The notes under the pieces are model-generated. The model did no database searches and was not told the origin of the DNA. It saw only the letters and a list, made by a program, of their open reading frames with translations. Source: WLWS01 sp965243105 (lineage in GTDB: Bacteria > Pseudomonadota > Gammaproteobacteria > Eutrophobiales > Eutrophobiaceae). Taken from it: DNA of 64,000 nt. The position numbers and the translations under genes were made by a program. This document shows, one piece after another, positions 34,213 through 43,201 of the stretch. The stretch is taken from positions 806,001 through 870,000 of the forward strand of contig CBDEUC010000003.1 of assembly GCA_965243105.1 (NCBI GenBank), in the 5' to 3' direction. Positions within the stretch are counted from its first letter, which is position 1; each line of letters begins with the position of its first letter.

Positions 34213-35043
34213 TTGTCTGAATACAAGAAACTCGAACGTTGGTCCCGGCCTGAAAACAAGTTGTTTCCACACCAGGTTGGCTTTACCTCTCCTCCCCATG
34301 ACTTTGACGCGGCTCCCAGTGATTTCCTGCGTATTGCACCGGAGACGGTTGGCGTTCACGGTCGTATGTTGCATGTCCCTGAATACTCACACCAGCTGAA
34401 ACAACGCGCGAACAACTTTCACCTGCTGGAAGAGTTTGTACATTGCATGGCAAATAACGGTGTCAATGTTTGCGGGCAAGTGGGCACAAACTGGGTTCAC
34501 TGCAACGGCACAAACCCGGAAGACATCGAGAAATTCTGCAGCGGACTCTATGAAACCTACGGGGTTCCACTGCACATGGCGGGCTATTGTCTTGTTGAAG
34601 CCTTGCGTGAAATGAATGTTGAAAAAATTGCCCTTAACTCTGTGTACTACTGGCCGGACTGGCGAGACGGTATTGCCGGCTTTCTCAGGCAGGCAGGTTT
34701 TGACCTCATCTATGCCGGTAACTTCGTTGACCAGGGCTTTTTTGAAACCCAGCAGCAGGTCAATGACCTGACCTGGATCTTTGATGGCGACCTGGCTGAA
34801 AAATCCATGCAGCGTGTCGCAGAACTTGCGCCAGCTGCCGATGCCATTGTCGTCAACGGCATGCCGAATTTTCGTCGCGCCGATGGTTTGCCGCAACGCA
34901 TGGTGTCACTTGAAGTCGGACTTGAATCGACTATCGGCAAGCCCATCATTTCCTCGGACTCTGCCCTTTACTGGCGCATATTCAAGACCCTGGGGATCGC
35001 GCCAGGCGGAAGCCACGGACAGCTGCTGTCCTTACTGGGATAA
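34213..35043 (+). CDS. Asp/Glu racemase-superfamily protein (maleate isomerase-like)
   Basis: The 276-residue protein has the duplicated fold of maleate isomerase/arylmalonate decarboxylase. The first half has a cysteine at the catalytic site (VNVCGQVGTNW, C87), while the second-half site reads VVNGMPNFRR with no cysteine, so a one-base mechanism or a different reaction is suggested. The start is TTG 34213 with CGGAG ten bases upstream. It follows the epimerase by 17 bases and precedes the sulfotransferase-like gene by 7. Substrate unknown. Confidence 0.75.
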   Translation: MSEYKKLERWSRPENKLFPHQVGFTSPPHDFDAAPSDFLRIAPETVGVHGRMLHVPEYSHQLKQRANNFHLLEEFVHCMANNGVNVCGQVGTNWVHCNGTNPEDIEKFCSGLYETYGVPLHMAGYCLVEALREMNVEKIALNSVYYWPDWRDGIAGFLRQAGFDLIYAGNFVDQGFFETQQQVNDLTWIFDGDLAEKSMQRVAELAPAADAIVVNGMPNFRRADGLPQRMVSLEVGLESTIGKPIISSDSALYWRIFKTLGIAPGGSHGQLLSLLG

Positions 35044-35050
35044 GACTGTC

Positions 35051-35812
35051 ATGCAAAAGACTCTCGCCCTCTGGGCCGTACCCCGCTCCACCTCCACCGC
35101 CTTTGAATGGATGATGCGTATGCGCGGCGATCTCAACTGCTTCCATGAACCCTTTGGCGAGGCCTGGTACCAGGGTGAAGAGCCCCTTTGGCCGAGGGTG
35201 CAGGAGGACAGCGTGCGGACACCGGGGCTGACGCTGGACAGTGTCTGGGAAACCCTCAAGCAGGCTGCTGCTGCCGGCCCGGTTTTTTCCAAGGACTTTC
35301 CCCACTACATAATCAATCGCTGCAGTAATGAGTTCCTTGATTTTTTTAACCACAGTTTCCTGATCAGGGATCCCGCAAAGACCATAACCTCCATGTACAA
35401 GCACTGGCCGGACTTCCATGAAGATGAAATGGGATTTGTTGAACAACGCCAGCTGTTTGACAAGGTTTGTGACAGGTATGGCAAGCCCCCCACCGTTATC
35501 GACAGTGACGACCTGCTAACCAACCCCCGCACCATGGTGGAACTTTACTGCCGTTCGGTGGGTATTCCGTTTATTGAAGAAGCATTGAGCTGGGAGGCCG
35601 GTGCCCGTGATGAAGTCAGCTGGTGGGATGGCGGTTCCTTTCACGAGAACCTGAGGAACTCAACAGGCCTGGTGGCACAGGAAAGGAAGTATGTTGATAT
35701 CAGTGAAACGTCTCAGAGGGTCCAGGAACTGTATCACAAGGTCCTGCCACACTATGAATACATGTACGGCCATCGTTTAACCCCTTCAGATTCCAGTTCG
35801 TCCAGTCCGTAA
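35051..35812 (+). CDS. Sulfotransferase-like P-loop protein
   Basis: The 253-residue product starts MQKTLALWAVPRSTSTAFEW, where PRSTSTAFEW is the 5'-phosphosulfate loop of the sulfotransferase family, and HSFLIRDPAKTITSMYKHW is the 3'-phosphate loop (IRDPxxxxxS). An upstream in-frame extension overlaps the racemase-like gene and is rejected. It is the third gene of the plus-strand operon with the epimerase. Its 3' end runs 61 bases into the convergent FrhB gene. The acceptor is unknown; some relatives are not true sulfotransferases. Confidence 0.75.
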   Translation: MQKTLALWAVPRSTSTAFEWMMRMRGDLNCFHEPFGEAWYQGEEPLWPRVQEDSVRTPGLTLDSVWETLKQAAAAGPVFSKDFPHYIINRCSNEFLDFFNHSFLIRDPAKTITSMYKHWPDFHEDEMGFVEQRQLFDKVCDRYGKPPTVIDSDDLLTNPRTMVELYCRSVGIPFIEEALSWEAGARDEVSWWDGGSFHENLRNSTGLVAQERKYVDISETSQRVQELYHKVLPHYEYMYGHRLTPSDSSSSSP

Positions 35813-37116
35813 TCGTCGCGGTGCTTGCCGATGGCAATGCGCTGCACCGTGCCGTCAAGCTGTCTTTGCACTTCCTTTTCATCGAGCTGGTGATAAAGCT
35901 CATCACAGGTCAGGCCGGGTGTGCCAATTTCAAGCTGGCCTGCCTTTAACATTCCCCTGTAACGGGCAACGGCTGCATATTTCTTTTTTACCTGGTGCGG
36001 CTGCCAGTCATTCATATCCTCGATGCTGGCACTTCCGGAAACCGTGACAAAACCTGCCGCACAGGCATCGTCAAACAGCTTTTGTCCTCTAGCAGTTCTA
36101 ATCACCACGCCGTTGGTACCGGGATCTGCCTGCATCTTCTCGGCAACCGGGGAACCACCCGGCCAGGAGTCTGCAGCCGCAATATCTGCTCCCTCTCCTG
36201 TACCATCGGGGCACACCTTACATCGCCATGGTAAATGCCACATGGACTCGTCTTCACCCCAGAATTCAAGATAGGATTTTTCAATATGCGTGCCGTCTTC
36301 AAGACCTGCCTCCACGGGGCCCGGGCAGCCACCGCGCCTGTAGGAAAATTGCCTTACCTCGCTGGCTTCAATGCCTTCCCTGTGTAAAAAAGCCAGTGTC
36401 CCCGAGGGTGGGCTATAACCGCCGCACACCATGGTCAGGCAGTGGGTGATGAGTTCATTAATCCTGGGATCGGTTTTTGAAAGCATGCGTATCGCGGAGA
36501 TATCACAGGGTTTTGCCACCACTGCGAATTTTTCATTGCGCTCCAGCAACTCGTGTAAACCGGACAACGGTGCGGTTGGTCCATACACTGATCCTGCTGC
36601 CTGCAGCAGGTCTTCATGATCCTCGCTCAGCTGGTTTTTCCCCGCACCGGGAAAATTATTGTCGCCACTCACGTGCAGGATGAACTTTACCGTGCCGCTC
36701 TTGATAAGATATTGACTGAGTCCCGTGAGAACACCACCGGTTGCAGACAGCTGCCTCGTGGTTTCATCCGTGGCATGAGCCCTGTACAGGCCAGTGTAGC
36801 TTCCCCATACACTGTCCCTCTTTGCATCCCTGCTGATATCATTTTCGTCCAGGCCGGTTTGTACTATACCGGGGCAAAATCCGTAGATTTCATCGGTGGT
36901 ATCGTCATCCAGTTCTGTTTTTGGCTGCGGGCGAAAATAACCGGTGTTGCTCATAACCATGGACAAACTGCCAGGGAACCTTGATGCACACACTCCGCAG
37001 CCCACGCATTTACCTTCTTCAAGTATGCGATTGAAGCGCTCCGTTGCTGTAGGTTTATTCAATGGTCTGCCTTTTACCGGTGTTTTCTTGTGTTCACTAC
37101 CTGCGAGGGTTACCAT
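35752..37116 (-). CDS. FrhB-family iron-sulfur flavoprotein (coenzyme F420 hydrogenase beta subunit-like)
   Basis: The 454-residue protein has an N-terminal cysteine cluster KCVGCGVCASRF, followed by FCPG, then an FrhB N and C domain with AKPCDISAIRM, YRRGGCPGP and CKVCPDGTGEGADIAAADSW. FrhB proteins bind FAD and [4Fe-4S] clusters and pass electrons between ferredoxin and a substrate or cofactor. F420 is not implied by the family name. Neighbours are betaine carriers and an epimerase. Its 3' end overlaps the sulfotransferase-like gene antisense by 61 bases. Confidence 0.8.
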   Translation of the reverse strand: MVTLAGSEHKKTPVKGRPLNKPTATERFNRILEEGKCVGCGVCASRFPGSLSMVMSNTGYFRPQPKTELDDDTTDEIYGFCPGIVQTGLDENDISRDAKRDSVWGSYTGLYRAHATDETTRQLSATGGVLTGLSQYLIKSGTVKFILHVSGDNNFPGAGKNQLSEDHEDLLQAAGSVYGPTAPLSGLHELLERNEKFAVVAKPCDISAIRMLSKTDPRINELITHCLTMVCGGYSPPSGTLAFLHREGIEASEVRQFSYRRGGCPGPVEAGLEDGTHIEKSYLEFWGEDESMWHLPWRCKVCPDGTGEGADIAAADSWPGGSPVAEKMQADPGTNGVVIRTARGQKLFDDACAAGFVTVSGSASIEDMNDWQPHQVKKKYAAVARYRGMLKAGQLEIGTPGLTCDELYHQLDEKEVQRQLDGTVQRIAIGKHRDDYGLDELESEGVKRWPYMYS

Positions 37117-37201
37117 GATATTAATGGATTTCTGTCAAGAATTTCACCGATTAAATTAATCCATCGCACGTAACTTTAATAATAAGAACCGGGATTAAGT
37201 T

Positions 37202-38728
37202 ATCACTTCACAAGCATCACAGGATTCCCTGGAGCCCCATGTCGACTGGCAGGTATTTGTACCCGCGTTCGCCATCGTCGCCTGTTCAAGCCTTGCTTTA
37301 ATTGTTTTTCCCGTTAAAGCCGGCACGGTTTTTCAGCAGGCCATGACTTTCGTGACTGGTAACTTCGGTTGGCTCTATCTTTTTTCCGGTCTTGGCTGTA
37401 TCGGCTTTGCCCTGTGGCTGGCCTATGGTTCCTGTGGTCGTATTCTTCTTGGAAAAGAGGGAGAAAAACCGGAGTTTTCAAATCTTAGCTGGATCGCAAT
37501 GATGTTCACTGCAGGGATCGGCGCCGGGCTCGTGGCCTGGGGATTCGCAGAGGCTGTTTTCTACCTGCAAACACCGCCGCTCGGCATTGAACCCTACTCC
37601 AACGAAGCCTATGAATGGGCCCACATGTATCCCCTGTTTCACTGGAGTTTTGTGCCGTGGGCAATGTACGCCATTCCGGCAGCGCCAATCGCCTACATGT
37701 TATTTGTCCGGGAAGTGCCTTGCCTGAAGTTGAGCGAGGCCTGTATTACCGATGACAGGTATTCCAGCTGGCGCCGCGTGATAGATATCCTCGTCATCAT
37801 TGGAATCATCGGTGGCGCGGCCACTTCGCTTGGGCTTGGCGTACCCCTGGTTTCAGCCTTCGTAGCGGAACTCTTTGGTATCGGCGACTCCGTAACCAGT
37901 AAATTAATTGTACTGGCCATCTGGACTGCCATGTTTGGCACCAGTACCTACCGTGGTCTCACAAAAGGTATTCGAATCCTGGCTGACATTAACATGGTGC
38001 TGGCCATCACGGGGATCATATTTGTCCTGCTTGCCGGCCCAACTGTCTTTATCCTTGACCTGACAACAAACAGCATTGGCTTGATGCTGAGTAACTTCTT
38101 TCGTATCAGCCTGTGGACATCGCCCATCGACGGAAACAGCTTTCCTGAAACATGGACGGTGTTTTACTGGGGCTGGTGGCTTGCCTATGCGCCGATGATG
38201 GGACTGTTTTTTGGTCGCATTTCACGAGGTCGAACAATCAAGCAGCTTATACTCGGCGTCATTGGCTGGGGAACGCTTGGAACTGTCAGCTTCATGGCCA
38301 TTGCCAGTGGCTACAGTCTTCACCTTGAGTTAAGCGGACAGTTTTCCGTCACTGACACGCTGACGAATTCAGGCATGTCTGCCATGGTGGCGAAGATTAT
38401 TGCCCAGTTACCGGCTTCAAGTATCTGTCTTGCCATATTCACCATCCTGTCACTGGTGTTTTATGCTACCTCGATGGACTCGGCCGCCTATATTCTTGCC
38501 AGTATCTGCAGTGGCAATCTTCGTAGTGACAGGGAACCTGCAAGATCAAATCGTATTCTCTGGGCGCTGGCGCTGGCGGCCATCACTGCAGGGCTGGTAA
38601 TTTCCGGTGGTCTTGATACGGTAAAATCTGCCACGGTGATTTCCTCACTGGCACTGATCCCCATCATTACACTGATGAGCATCACCATGGTGCGCTGGGG
38701 AAAGGCCTATCGTGTCGGACAACCCTGA
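37202..38728 (+). CDS. BCCT family carrier (start codon unusual)
   Basis: The first ATG (37343) gives 461 residues but lacks the first helix. In-frame coding upstream (DWQVFVPAFAIVACSSLALIVFPV) restores the normal BCCT N-terminus and about 508 residues, yet the frame opens at 37199 after TAA with no ATG, GTG or TTG. ATC 37202 has GGGA seven bases upstream; CTG 37229 is another option. The transporter core has MFTAGIGAGLVAWGFAEAVF, the TVFYWGWWLAYAPMMGLFFGRISRG helix-8 motif and twelve helices. It imports a betaine, carnitine or choline-like compound by ion coupling. Confidence 0.85.
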   Translation: MTSQASQDSLEPHVDWQVFVPAFAIVACSSLALIVFPVKAGTVFQQAMTFVTGNFGWLYLFSGLGCIGFALWLAYGSCGRILLGKEGEKPEFSNLSWIAMMFTAGIGAGLVAWGFAEAVFYLQTPPLGIEPYSNEAYEWAHMYPLFHWSFVPWAMYAIPAAPIAYMLFVREVPCLKLSEACITDDRYSSWRRVIDILVIIGIIGGAATSLGLGVPLVSAFVAELFGIGDSVTSKLIVLAIWTAMFGTSTYRGLTKGIRILADINMVLAITGIIFVLLAGPTVFILDLTTNSIGLMLSNFFRISLWTSPIDGNSFPETWTVFYWGWWLAYAPMMGLFFGRISRGRTIKQLILGVIGWGTLGTVSFMAIASGYSLHLELSGQFSVTDTLTNSGMSAMVAKIIAQLPASSICLAIFTILSLVFYATSMDSAAYILASICSGNLRSDREPARSNRILWALALAAITAGLVISGGLDTVKSATVISSLALIPIITLMSITMVRWGKAYRVGQP

Positions 38729-38737
38729 CACTACAAT

Positions 38738-39295
38738 CTACACAAATTCGCCTCGCACCTTCGAAAACAATCTTTCAATAGCCGGAATAAAATACTCAAG
38801 GGGTTTACTGGGATAATCCGGATCAAATGAACGCTGGTCCCAGCGTTCACAAAAATCAACGCATTCCTGGTAATAGGGATGATCGGAATACCTGTCCCTT
38901 GCATTGCGATCCTTGTCATAGTGATGAAACCAGTAATAGCCCTGGAACAATCCATGGTGCTCCACTATCCACCAGTTCTTCTCGCTGACATAGGGTCTCA
39001 GCAAGGCGGCGGCGACCTGCGAGTGGTTGGCCGGTGCAAGTACATCACCGATATCGTGTAGCAGGGCACACATCACCATTTCCTCGTCGGCGCCATCCTC
39101 CTCCGCGCGCGTGGCCGTTTGCAGGGAGTGGTCAAGACGCGAAATCGCATAGGGAGAATCCCCGTCCATGCTACGTAACCATTCAATTACTCGCTCCGCC
39201 TGGTGCGTGGCATTTTCTGCATCATGGGAAAACACCAGGTCATAATCTTCCCGTGTGCCCTCATCCATGGAAATAAAGGAAACTTTATCGCTCAT
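38738..39295 (-). CDS. HD-domain protein, PhnZ/TmpB-like candidate oxygenase
   Basis: The 185-residue protein has RLDHSLQTATRAEEDG, ALLHDIGDVLAPANHSQVAAALLRPYV, EHHGLFQGYYW and a C-terminal Asp-rich part. The metal candidates are H56, H80-D81, H91 and H113/H114. The H-x23-HD spacing and the SLQTA/HGLFQGY pattern resemble the mixed-valent diiron HD oxygenases (PhnZ, TmpB), not nucleotide phosphohydrolases. TmpB acts on a trimethylammonio-phosphonate to give glycine betaine, which would fit two flanking betaine carriers. It starts 24 bases after the MFS stop on the same strand. Confidence 0.7.
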   Translation of the reverse strand: MSDKVSFISMDEGTREDYDLVFSHDAENATHQAERVIEWLRSMDGDSPYAISRLDHSLQTATRAEEDGADEEMVMCALLHDIGDVLAPANHSQVAAALLRPYVSEKNWWIVEHHGLFQGYYWFHHYDKDRNARDRYSDHPYYQECVDFCERWDQRSFDPDYPSKPLEYFIPAIERLFSKVRGEFV

Positions 39296-39319
39296 TATCC
39301 TGTTTTATCTCGGGCTTGT

Positions 39320-40969
39320 TCATTCTGTAATTTGTTCCTTAACAGAGGCCTGGTGAATAGAAATCAGGTGTCGTATTTCTTCTCGCTCCTCGTCGGTGGC
39401 ATTTGTTAAAAGCGCACGGGTGATAAACATGGTCAGGCGCCCCTCTTCATCAACAAGTCTCTCCAGCAAGTTGAGGGTAATATCAATACGCATATCCGGC
39501 GCCAGGTCCAGCAGGCAATCCAGTAATTCCTTCGCTTGCTCACCGCAATAGTAAACAATGTTTACGGCAAGGTCACCGGCGCTATACTTACCGTCTTCCA
39601 GCATGACATTGAGAAGTTTTTCCGGTTCCCTGACTTCCTGGTTCAGCGCCTCGATAAACACTTTCAATATCGGATCACTGATCAGGCTGGCATCTTCTCC
39701 CCCGGTGATGACCGGACCAACTGCCGGGTGGGTCGCCAGGGTTGCCTGCTGCATACCAACCTGGAATGACGGCGTCACGTCATCTTCATGCTTGGCCTTT
39801 CTATTCATAAACAACACTACCAGCGACACCACCAGGTGAGACACCAGCAAGACGATGGGAAACATGATCAGGCCACCCAGGTCCATGAAAAAACCAAGCG
39901 AGATGGGACCAAGCAGACTCCCCACGCCATAGATAAGCTGGATGGTTGCCACCCAGCTCAGTGCCTGGTCGCTATCGATATAGTCATAAAGATGCGTGAT
40001 CGACAGGGGGTACATGCAGGCGGCTGCACCACCTGCAATAAGAAAGGCAAGTAATATAAGTAAACCACCAATATCGATTTCGTGACTGACAAAAATCAGG
40101 CTGTTTGCAATCACACCAAGTAGCATCAGCATGAGTGAAATCAGCGTCTTCCTGTAGCGGTCAGCGAGCCAGCCGGTAGGAAATTGCATGAACAGGGAAC
40201 CAATAGCATAGCTTGCGAGAATTAATGTCAGTAACCAGCCCTCCTGGAAACGACTGGCAGCATACAGGGCCGTCAAGGACACAGTGGCAGAGAAAATATA
40301 GCCCGCAAAGAACACCGTGGTAAAAATTTCCGGTGACAGGCGCCAGACACTGAACACCGACTTTCTCTCGATGACTTCCGGTAATTCCGGTGCAGGCAGG
40401 CGGCTGATGGTAAGTGGAAACACGCCGACAGCAATCAGGATCATCACGATAAAGTACACGCTGAAATCGAGCCCGCTTCCAAACTGGTAAAGCAATGGTG
40501 AAACAGCGTAGCCAATACCAAAGAATATCTGGTAGATGGAGAATATCTTGCCACGGTTCAGGGCGTCACTGAGACCATTCAGCCAGCTTTCGATCATGAT
40601 GAAGATCGAGATCAGCGAGAAACCAAAAATAAATCTCAATACAAAGGTCGCCGGGGCACTTTCTGTCATTCCATGTATGCCGACGCAAATCAGGATAGTG
40701 GTGAGCATGAAAACAAAGGCGCGAAAGTAGCCCAGTCGGCCAAAGATATGCTGGCTGAAAATGCTGCCTGTCAAAAGGCCCAGTGCAAAGCCTGCCATGA
40801 CAATACCGATCATGCTTGTGGATATGGACCTGGCCTGTAGTGCCAGTGGCAGGCTGACCATCAGCATGCCGTGCCCAATGGTGATAAACAGGGTCGTCTG
40901 GAACAACACCACGACACGCATCGCCTGGGAGAAAAACGGTATGCTCGGGCTTGCAGGATTTCCAATCAT
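39320..40969 (-). CDS. MFS transporter with long C-terminal cytoplasmic extension
   Basis: The 549-residue protein has about twelve helices in the first 400 residues (YcaD-like; GIVMAGFALGLLTGSIFSQHIFGRLGYFRAF is the loop-2 region). It is followed by about 145 soluble residues (KHEDDVTPSFQVGMQQA to the end) with helical LIKVFIEALNQE and LLDCLLDLAPDMR-type segments. Family members usually stop near 400, so this tail may be regulatory. It precedes the HD-domain gene by 24 bases and is divergent from the second BCCT gene. Confidence 0.8.
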   Translation of the reverse strand: MIGNPASPSIPFFSQAMRVVVLFQTTLFITIGHGMLMVSLPLALQARSISTSMIGIVMAGFALGLLTGSIFSQHIFGRLGYFRAFVFMLTTILICVGIHGMTESAPATFVLRFIFGFSLISIFIMIESWLNGLSDALNRGKIFSIYQIFFGIGYAVSPLLYQFGSGLDFSVYFIVMILIAVGVFPLTISRLPAPELPEVIERKSVFSVWRLSPEIFTTVFFAGYIFSATVSLTALYAASRFQEGWLLTLILASYAIGSLFMQFPTGWLADRYRKTLISLMLMLLGVIANSLIFVSHEIDIGGLLILLAFLIAGGAAACMYPLSITHLYDYIDSDQALSWVATIQLIYGVGSLLGPISLGFFMDLGGLIMFPIVLLVSHLVVSLVVLFMNRKAKHEDDVTPSFQVGMQQATLATHPAVGPVITGGEDASLISDPILKVFIEALNQEVREPEKLLNVMLEDGKYSAGDLAVNIVYYCGEQAKELLDCLLDLAPDMRIDITLNLLERLVDEEGRLTMFITRALLTNATDEEREEIRHLISIHQASVKEQITE

Positions 40970-41183
40970 TTAAAGCAGGTACTCGGCAAATAAATTAAAT
41001 GTGAACAGCCAGCTTCGGTACGTCTTTACAGCAGCCTTGTACATTACCCGCTTTGCTCAAATCTTGTCCACAACGACATAAACTTGCCCAAAGTCGAAGT
41101 TTCCAAAGGGCCTTCCCGGTAGCCATATTTCGTCGTGCTACCATGCGTCACCTTTCAAATCCTGTAATCCCTCGGATAAAAGC

Positions 41184-42752
41184 TTGGAACAATCAACGAC
41201 GAAAGAAGCTCACGAAAGTGAGCATGGATCCGGTTACTGGGTCGGCCGGGATAATGTACAGCTATGGGGTCTCAATATTCATAACCCCGTGTTCGCTATC
41301 TCCGCCATGGGCACCATTGCTTTCGTGGTATTTACCATTGTTTTCAACGAGGCAGCGGCAACCCACTTCGGCAATTTACGCAGCTGGATCACCGTTCACT
41401 TTGACTGGTTTTACACAATATCAGTGGACATCATACTGCTTGTTTGCTTCTGGATAATCATCTCCCCCATGGGTAAGGTGCGAATCGGTGGCAAGGATGC
41501 AAAGCCGGACTATTCTTACCCCAGCTGGTTCGCCATGATGTTTGCAGCGGGTGTTGGCATCGGCCTGATGTTCTACGGTGTTCTTGAACCGGTTAATCAT
41601 TTTCTCACTCCGCCGCTGGGTATAGACCCGGCCAATACAGAAGACGCACGCGCCTATGCCGTATCCGCAGCCATTGCACACTGGTCGCTGCATGCCTGGG
41701 GTGTCTATGCCCTCGTGGGACTGTCCCTGGCTTTTTTTTATTACAACAAGGGCCTGCCACTGACCATTCGCTCGGCCTTTTATCCCATCCTCGGTGAAGC
41801 CACCTGGCGCTGGCCTGGTCACGTGATAGATACCCTTGCCGTGTTCGCCATCCTTTTCGGTCTCGCCACCTCCCTCGGGCTTGGCGCTGAGCAGGTCACC
41901 GGCGGTCTGAACTACCTGTTTGACATTCCATCGTCTGTTAGCACCAGCGTTGTCGTGGTACTGGTTATCACCGCGGTTGCGCTGGTGTCCGTGGTACGCG
42001 GCCTGGACAAGGGCGTGAAAGTTTTAAGTGAAATTAACGTGGGCCTGGCAGTGCTGTTTTGCCTGTTTGCCTTTGCCACGGGATCCATTATTGAAAACTT
42101 TACAGGGTCCCTATCCAACGGTATTCATTACCTTGTGTCGTTACCGGAATTCAGCAACTGGATCGGGCGGGAAGACAAGCCCTTTCTTCGCGACTGGTCG
42201 ACCTTCTACTGGTCCTGGTGGGTGGCCTGGTCACCTTTCGTAGGCATGTTTATAGCCCGCGTATCCCGCGGCAGGACTGCCAGGGAGTTTGTCGCCTGCG
42301 CACTGGCGCTGCCCACCGTGGTGTCCATTATCTGGATGACCGTTTTCGGGGATGCCGCTATCTCGCAGTACCTTGACAGGGGCTATACGGGAGTCACTGA
42401 AATCGTGGAGAACTGGTCACCGGAACTGGCCATGTTCAAGTTTCTTGAACTCCTGCCATTTTCCGGTCTTACTTCCTTCATCGCCATCTTTTTGATCATT
42501 GTATTTTTTGTCACCTCCATGGATTCCGGCTCCCTGGTGGTAGACACCATCACCGCCGGCGGCATGATCGATGCACCGCTGGTTCAGCGTATATTCTGGT
42601 GCTGCTTTGAGGGCCTGATTGCCATTGCCCTGCTCATGGGCGGCGGGCTGGTCTCTCTGCAGGCGCTATCATTGGCCTCGGGCTTTCCTTTTACCATCGT
42701 CCTGCTGGTGATGATCTTTCCCCTGTTCAGGGGCCTGAAAAGCGAGCTTTAG
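41184..42752 (+). CDS. BCCT family betaine/carnitine/choline carrier
   Basis: The 522-residue carrier has MMFAAGVGIGLMFYGVLEPVNHF (glycine-rich TM3 region) and WSTFYWSWWVAWSPFVGMFIARVSRGRT, the hallmark helix-8 BCCT motif, with a charged N-terminal tail. The start is TTG 41184 with GGAT seven bases upstream; no in-frame ATG lies near. It imports trimethylammonium compounds with Na+ or H+. Its 3' end overlaps the convergent DoxX gene by 4 bases. The 214 bases upstream show no recognisable element. Confidence 0.9.
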   Translation: MEQSTTKEAHESEHGSGYWVGRDNVQLWGLNIHNPVFAISAMGTIAFVVFTIVFNEAAATHFGNLRSWITVHFDWFYTISVDIILLVCFWIIISPMGKVRIGGKDAKPDYSYPSWFAMMFAAGVGIGLMFYGVLEPVNHFLTPPLGIDPANTEDARAYAVSAAIAHWSLHAWGVYALVGLSLAFFYYNKGLPLTIRSAFYPILGEATWRWPGHVIDTLAVFAILFGLATSLGLGAEQVTGGLNYLFDIPSSVSTSVVVVLVITAVALVSVVRGLDKGVKVLSEINVGLAVLFCLFAFATGSIIENFTGSLSNGIHYLVSLPEFSNWIGREDKPFLRDWSTFYWSWWVAWSPFVGMFIARVSRGRTAREFVACALALPTVVSIIWMTVFGDAAISQYLDRGYTGVTEIVENWSPELAMFKFLELLPFSGLTSFIAIFLIIVFFVTSMDSGSLVVDTITAGGMIDAPLVQRIFWCCFEGLIAIALLMGGGLVSLQALSLASGFPFTIVLLVMIFPLFRGLKSEL

Positions 42753-43165
42753 CTGGCAGTGTTGTCCCTGCCAAGCCACGTGGCATGGTGCGGCAGGACA
42801 AGGTAAAGCAGGCCAAGGAAAATATAGTCCAGCATCTGGTTTACCGCCGCCCACTCCTGCAGGATGTAGTGACCAAAAAGAAGACTGAGCATGAAACCAA
42901 ACCAGGCATAGGCGACATAGGTCCGGTAACGATTAGCGATCAGCGCCAGGCCAAGCCCGACCTCGATGAAAGGAACTAGTTGAAGAAACAGGTTAACCAG
43001 TGGGGCGGGCAAATTAATTCTAAGGTCTCCCTGGAATAACTGCGAGTAATAGCCAAAAAATCCGCCATCACTAAAGAACTTGCTGGTACCAGCGGTGAGT
43101 AAAATCAGGATCATGGTAATGCGAACTATACGTTCTGCATCTTTAAGTTTTTCCTCGGCTATCAT
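42749..43165 (-). CDS. DoxX-like membrane protein
   Basis: This 138-residue protein has four membrane helices and a RIVRITMILILLTAGTSKFFSD opening, the usual DoxX layout. Family roles include redox-partner or quinone-linked functions, but none is established. It ends the minus-strand block RpiR, Rieske, ALDH, CMD, DoxX and follows the CMD gene by 36 bases. Confidence 0.75.
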   Translation of the reverse strand: MIAEEKLKDAERIVRITMILILLTAGTSKFFSDGGFFGYYSQLFQGDLRINLPAPLVNLFLQLVPFIEVGLGLALIANRYRTYVAYAWFGFMLSLLFGHYILQEWAAVNQMLDYIFLGLLYLVLPHHATWLGRDNTAS

Positions 43166-43201
43166 TTGTTACCCTCCGCCGTTTTTTAAATCACGTGATA
43201 A

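Noticed and set aside
34781..35050. In-frame extension upstream of the sulfotransferase-like gene
   Set aside because: It lies within the racemase-like gene in another frame; the P-loop opening MQKTLALWAVPRS at 35051 is the natural start.
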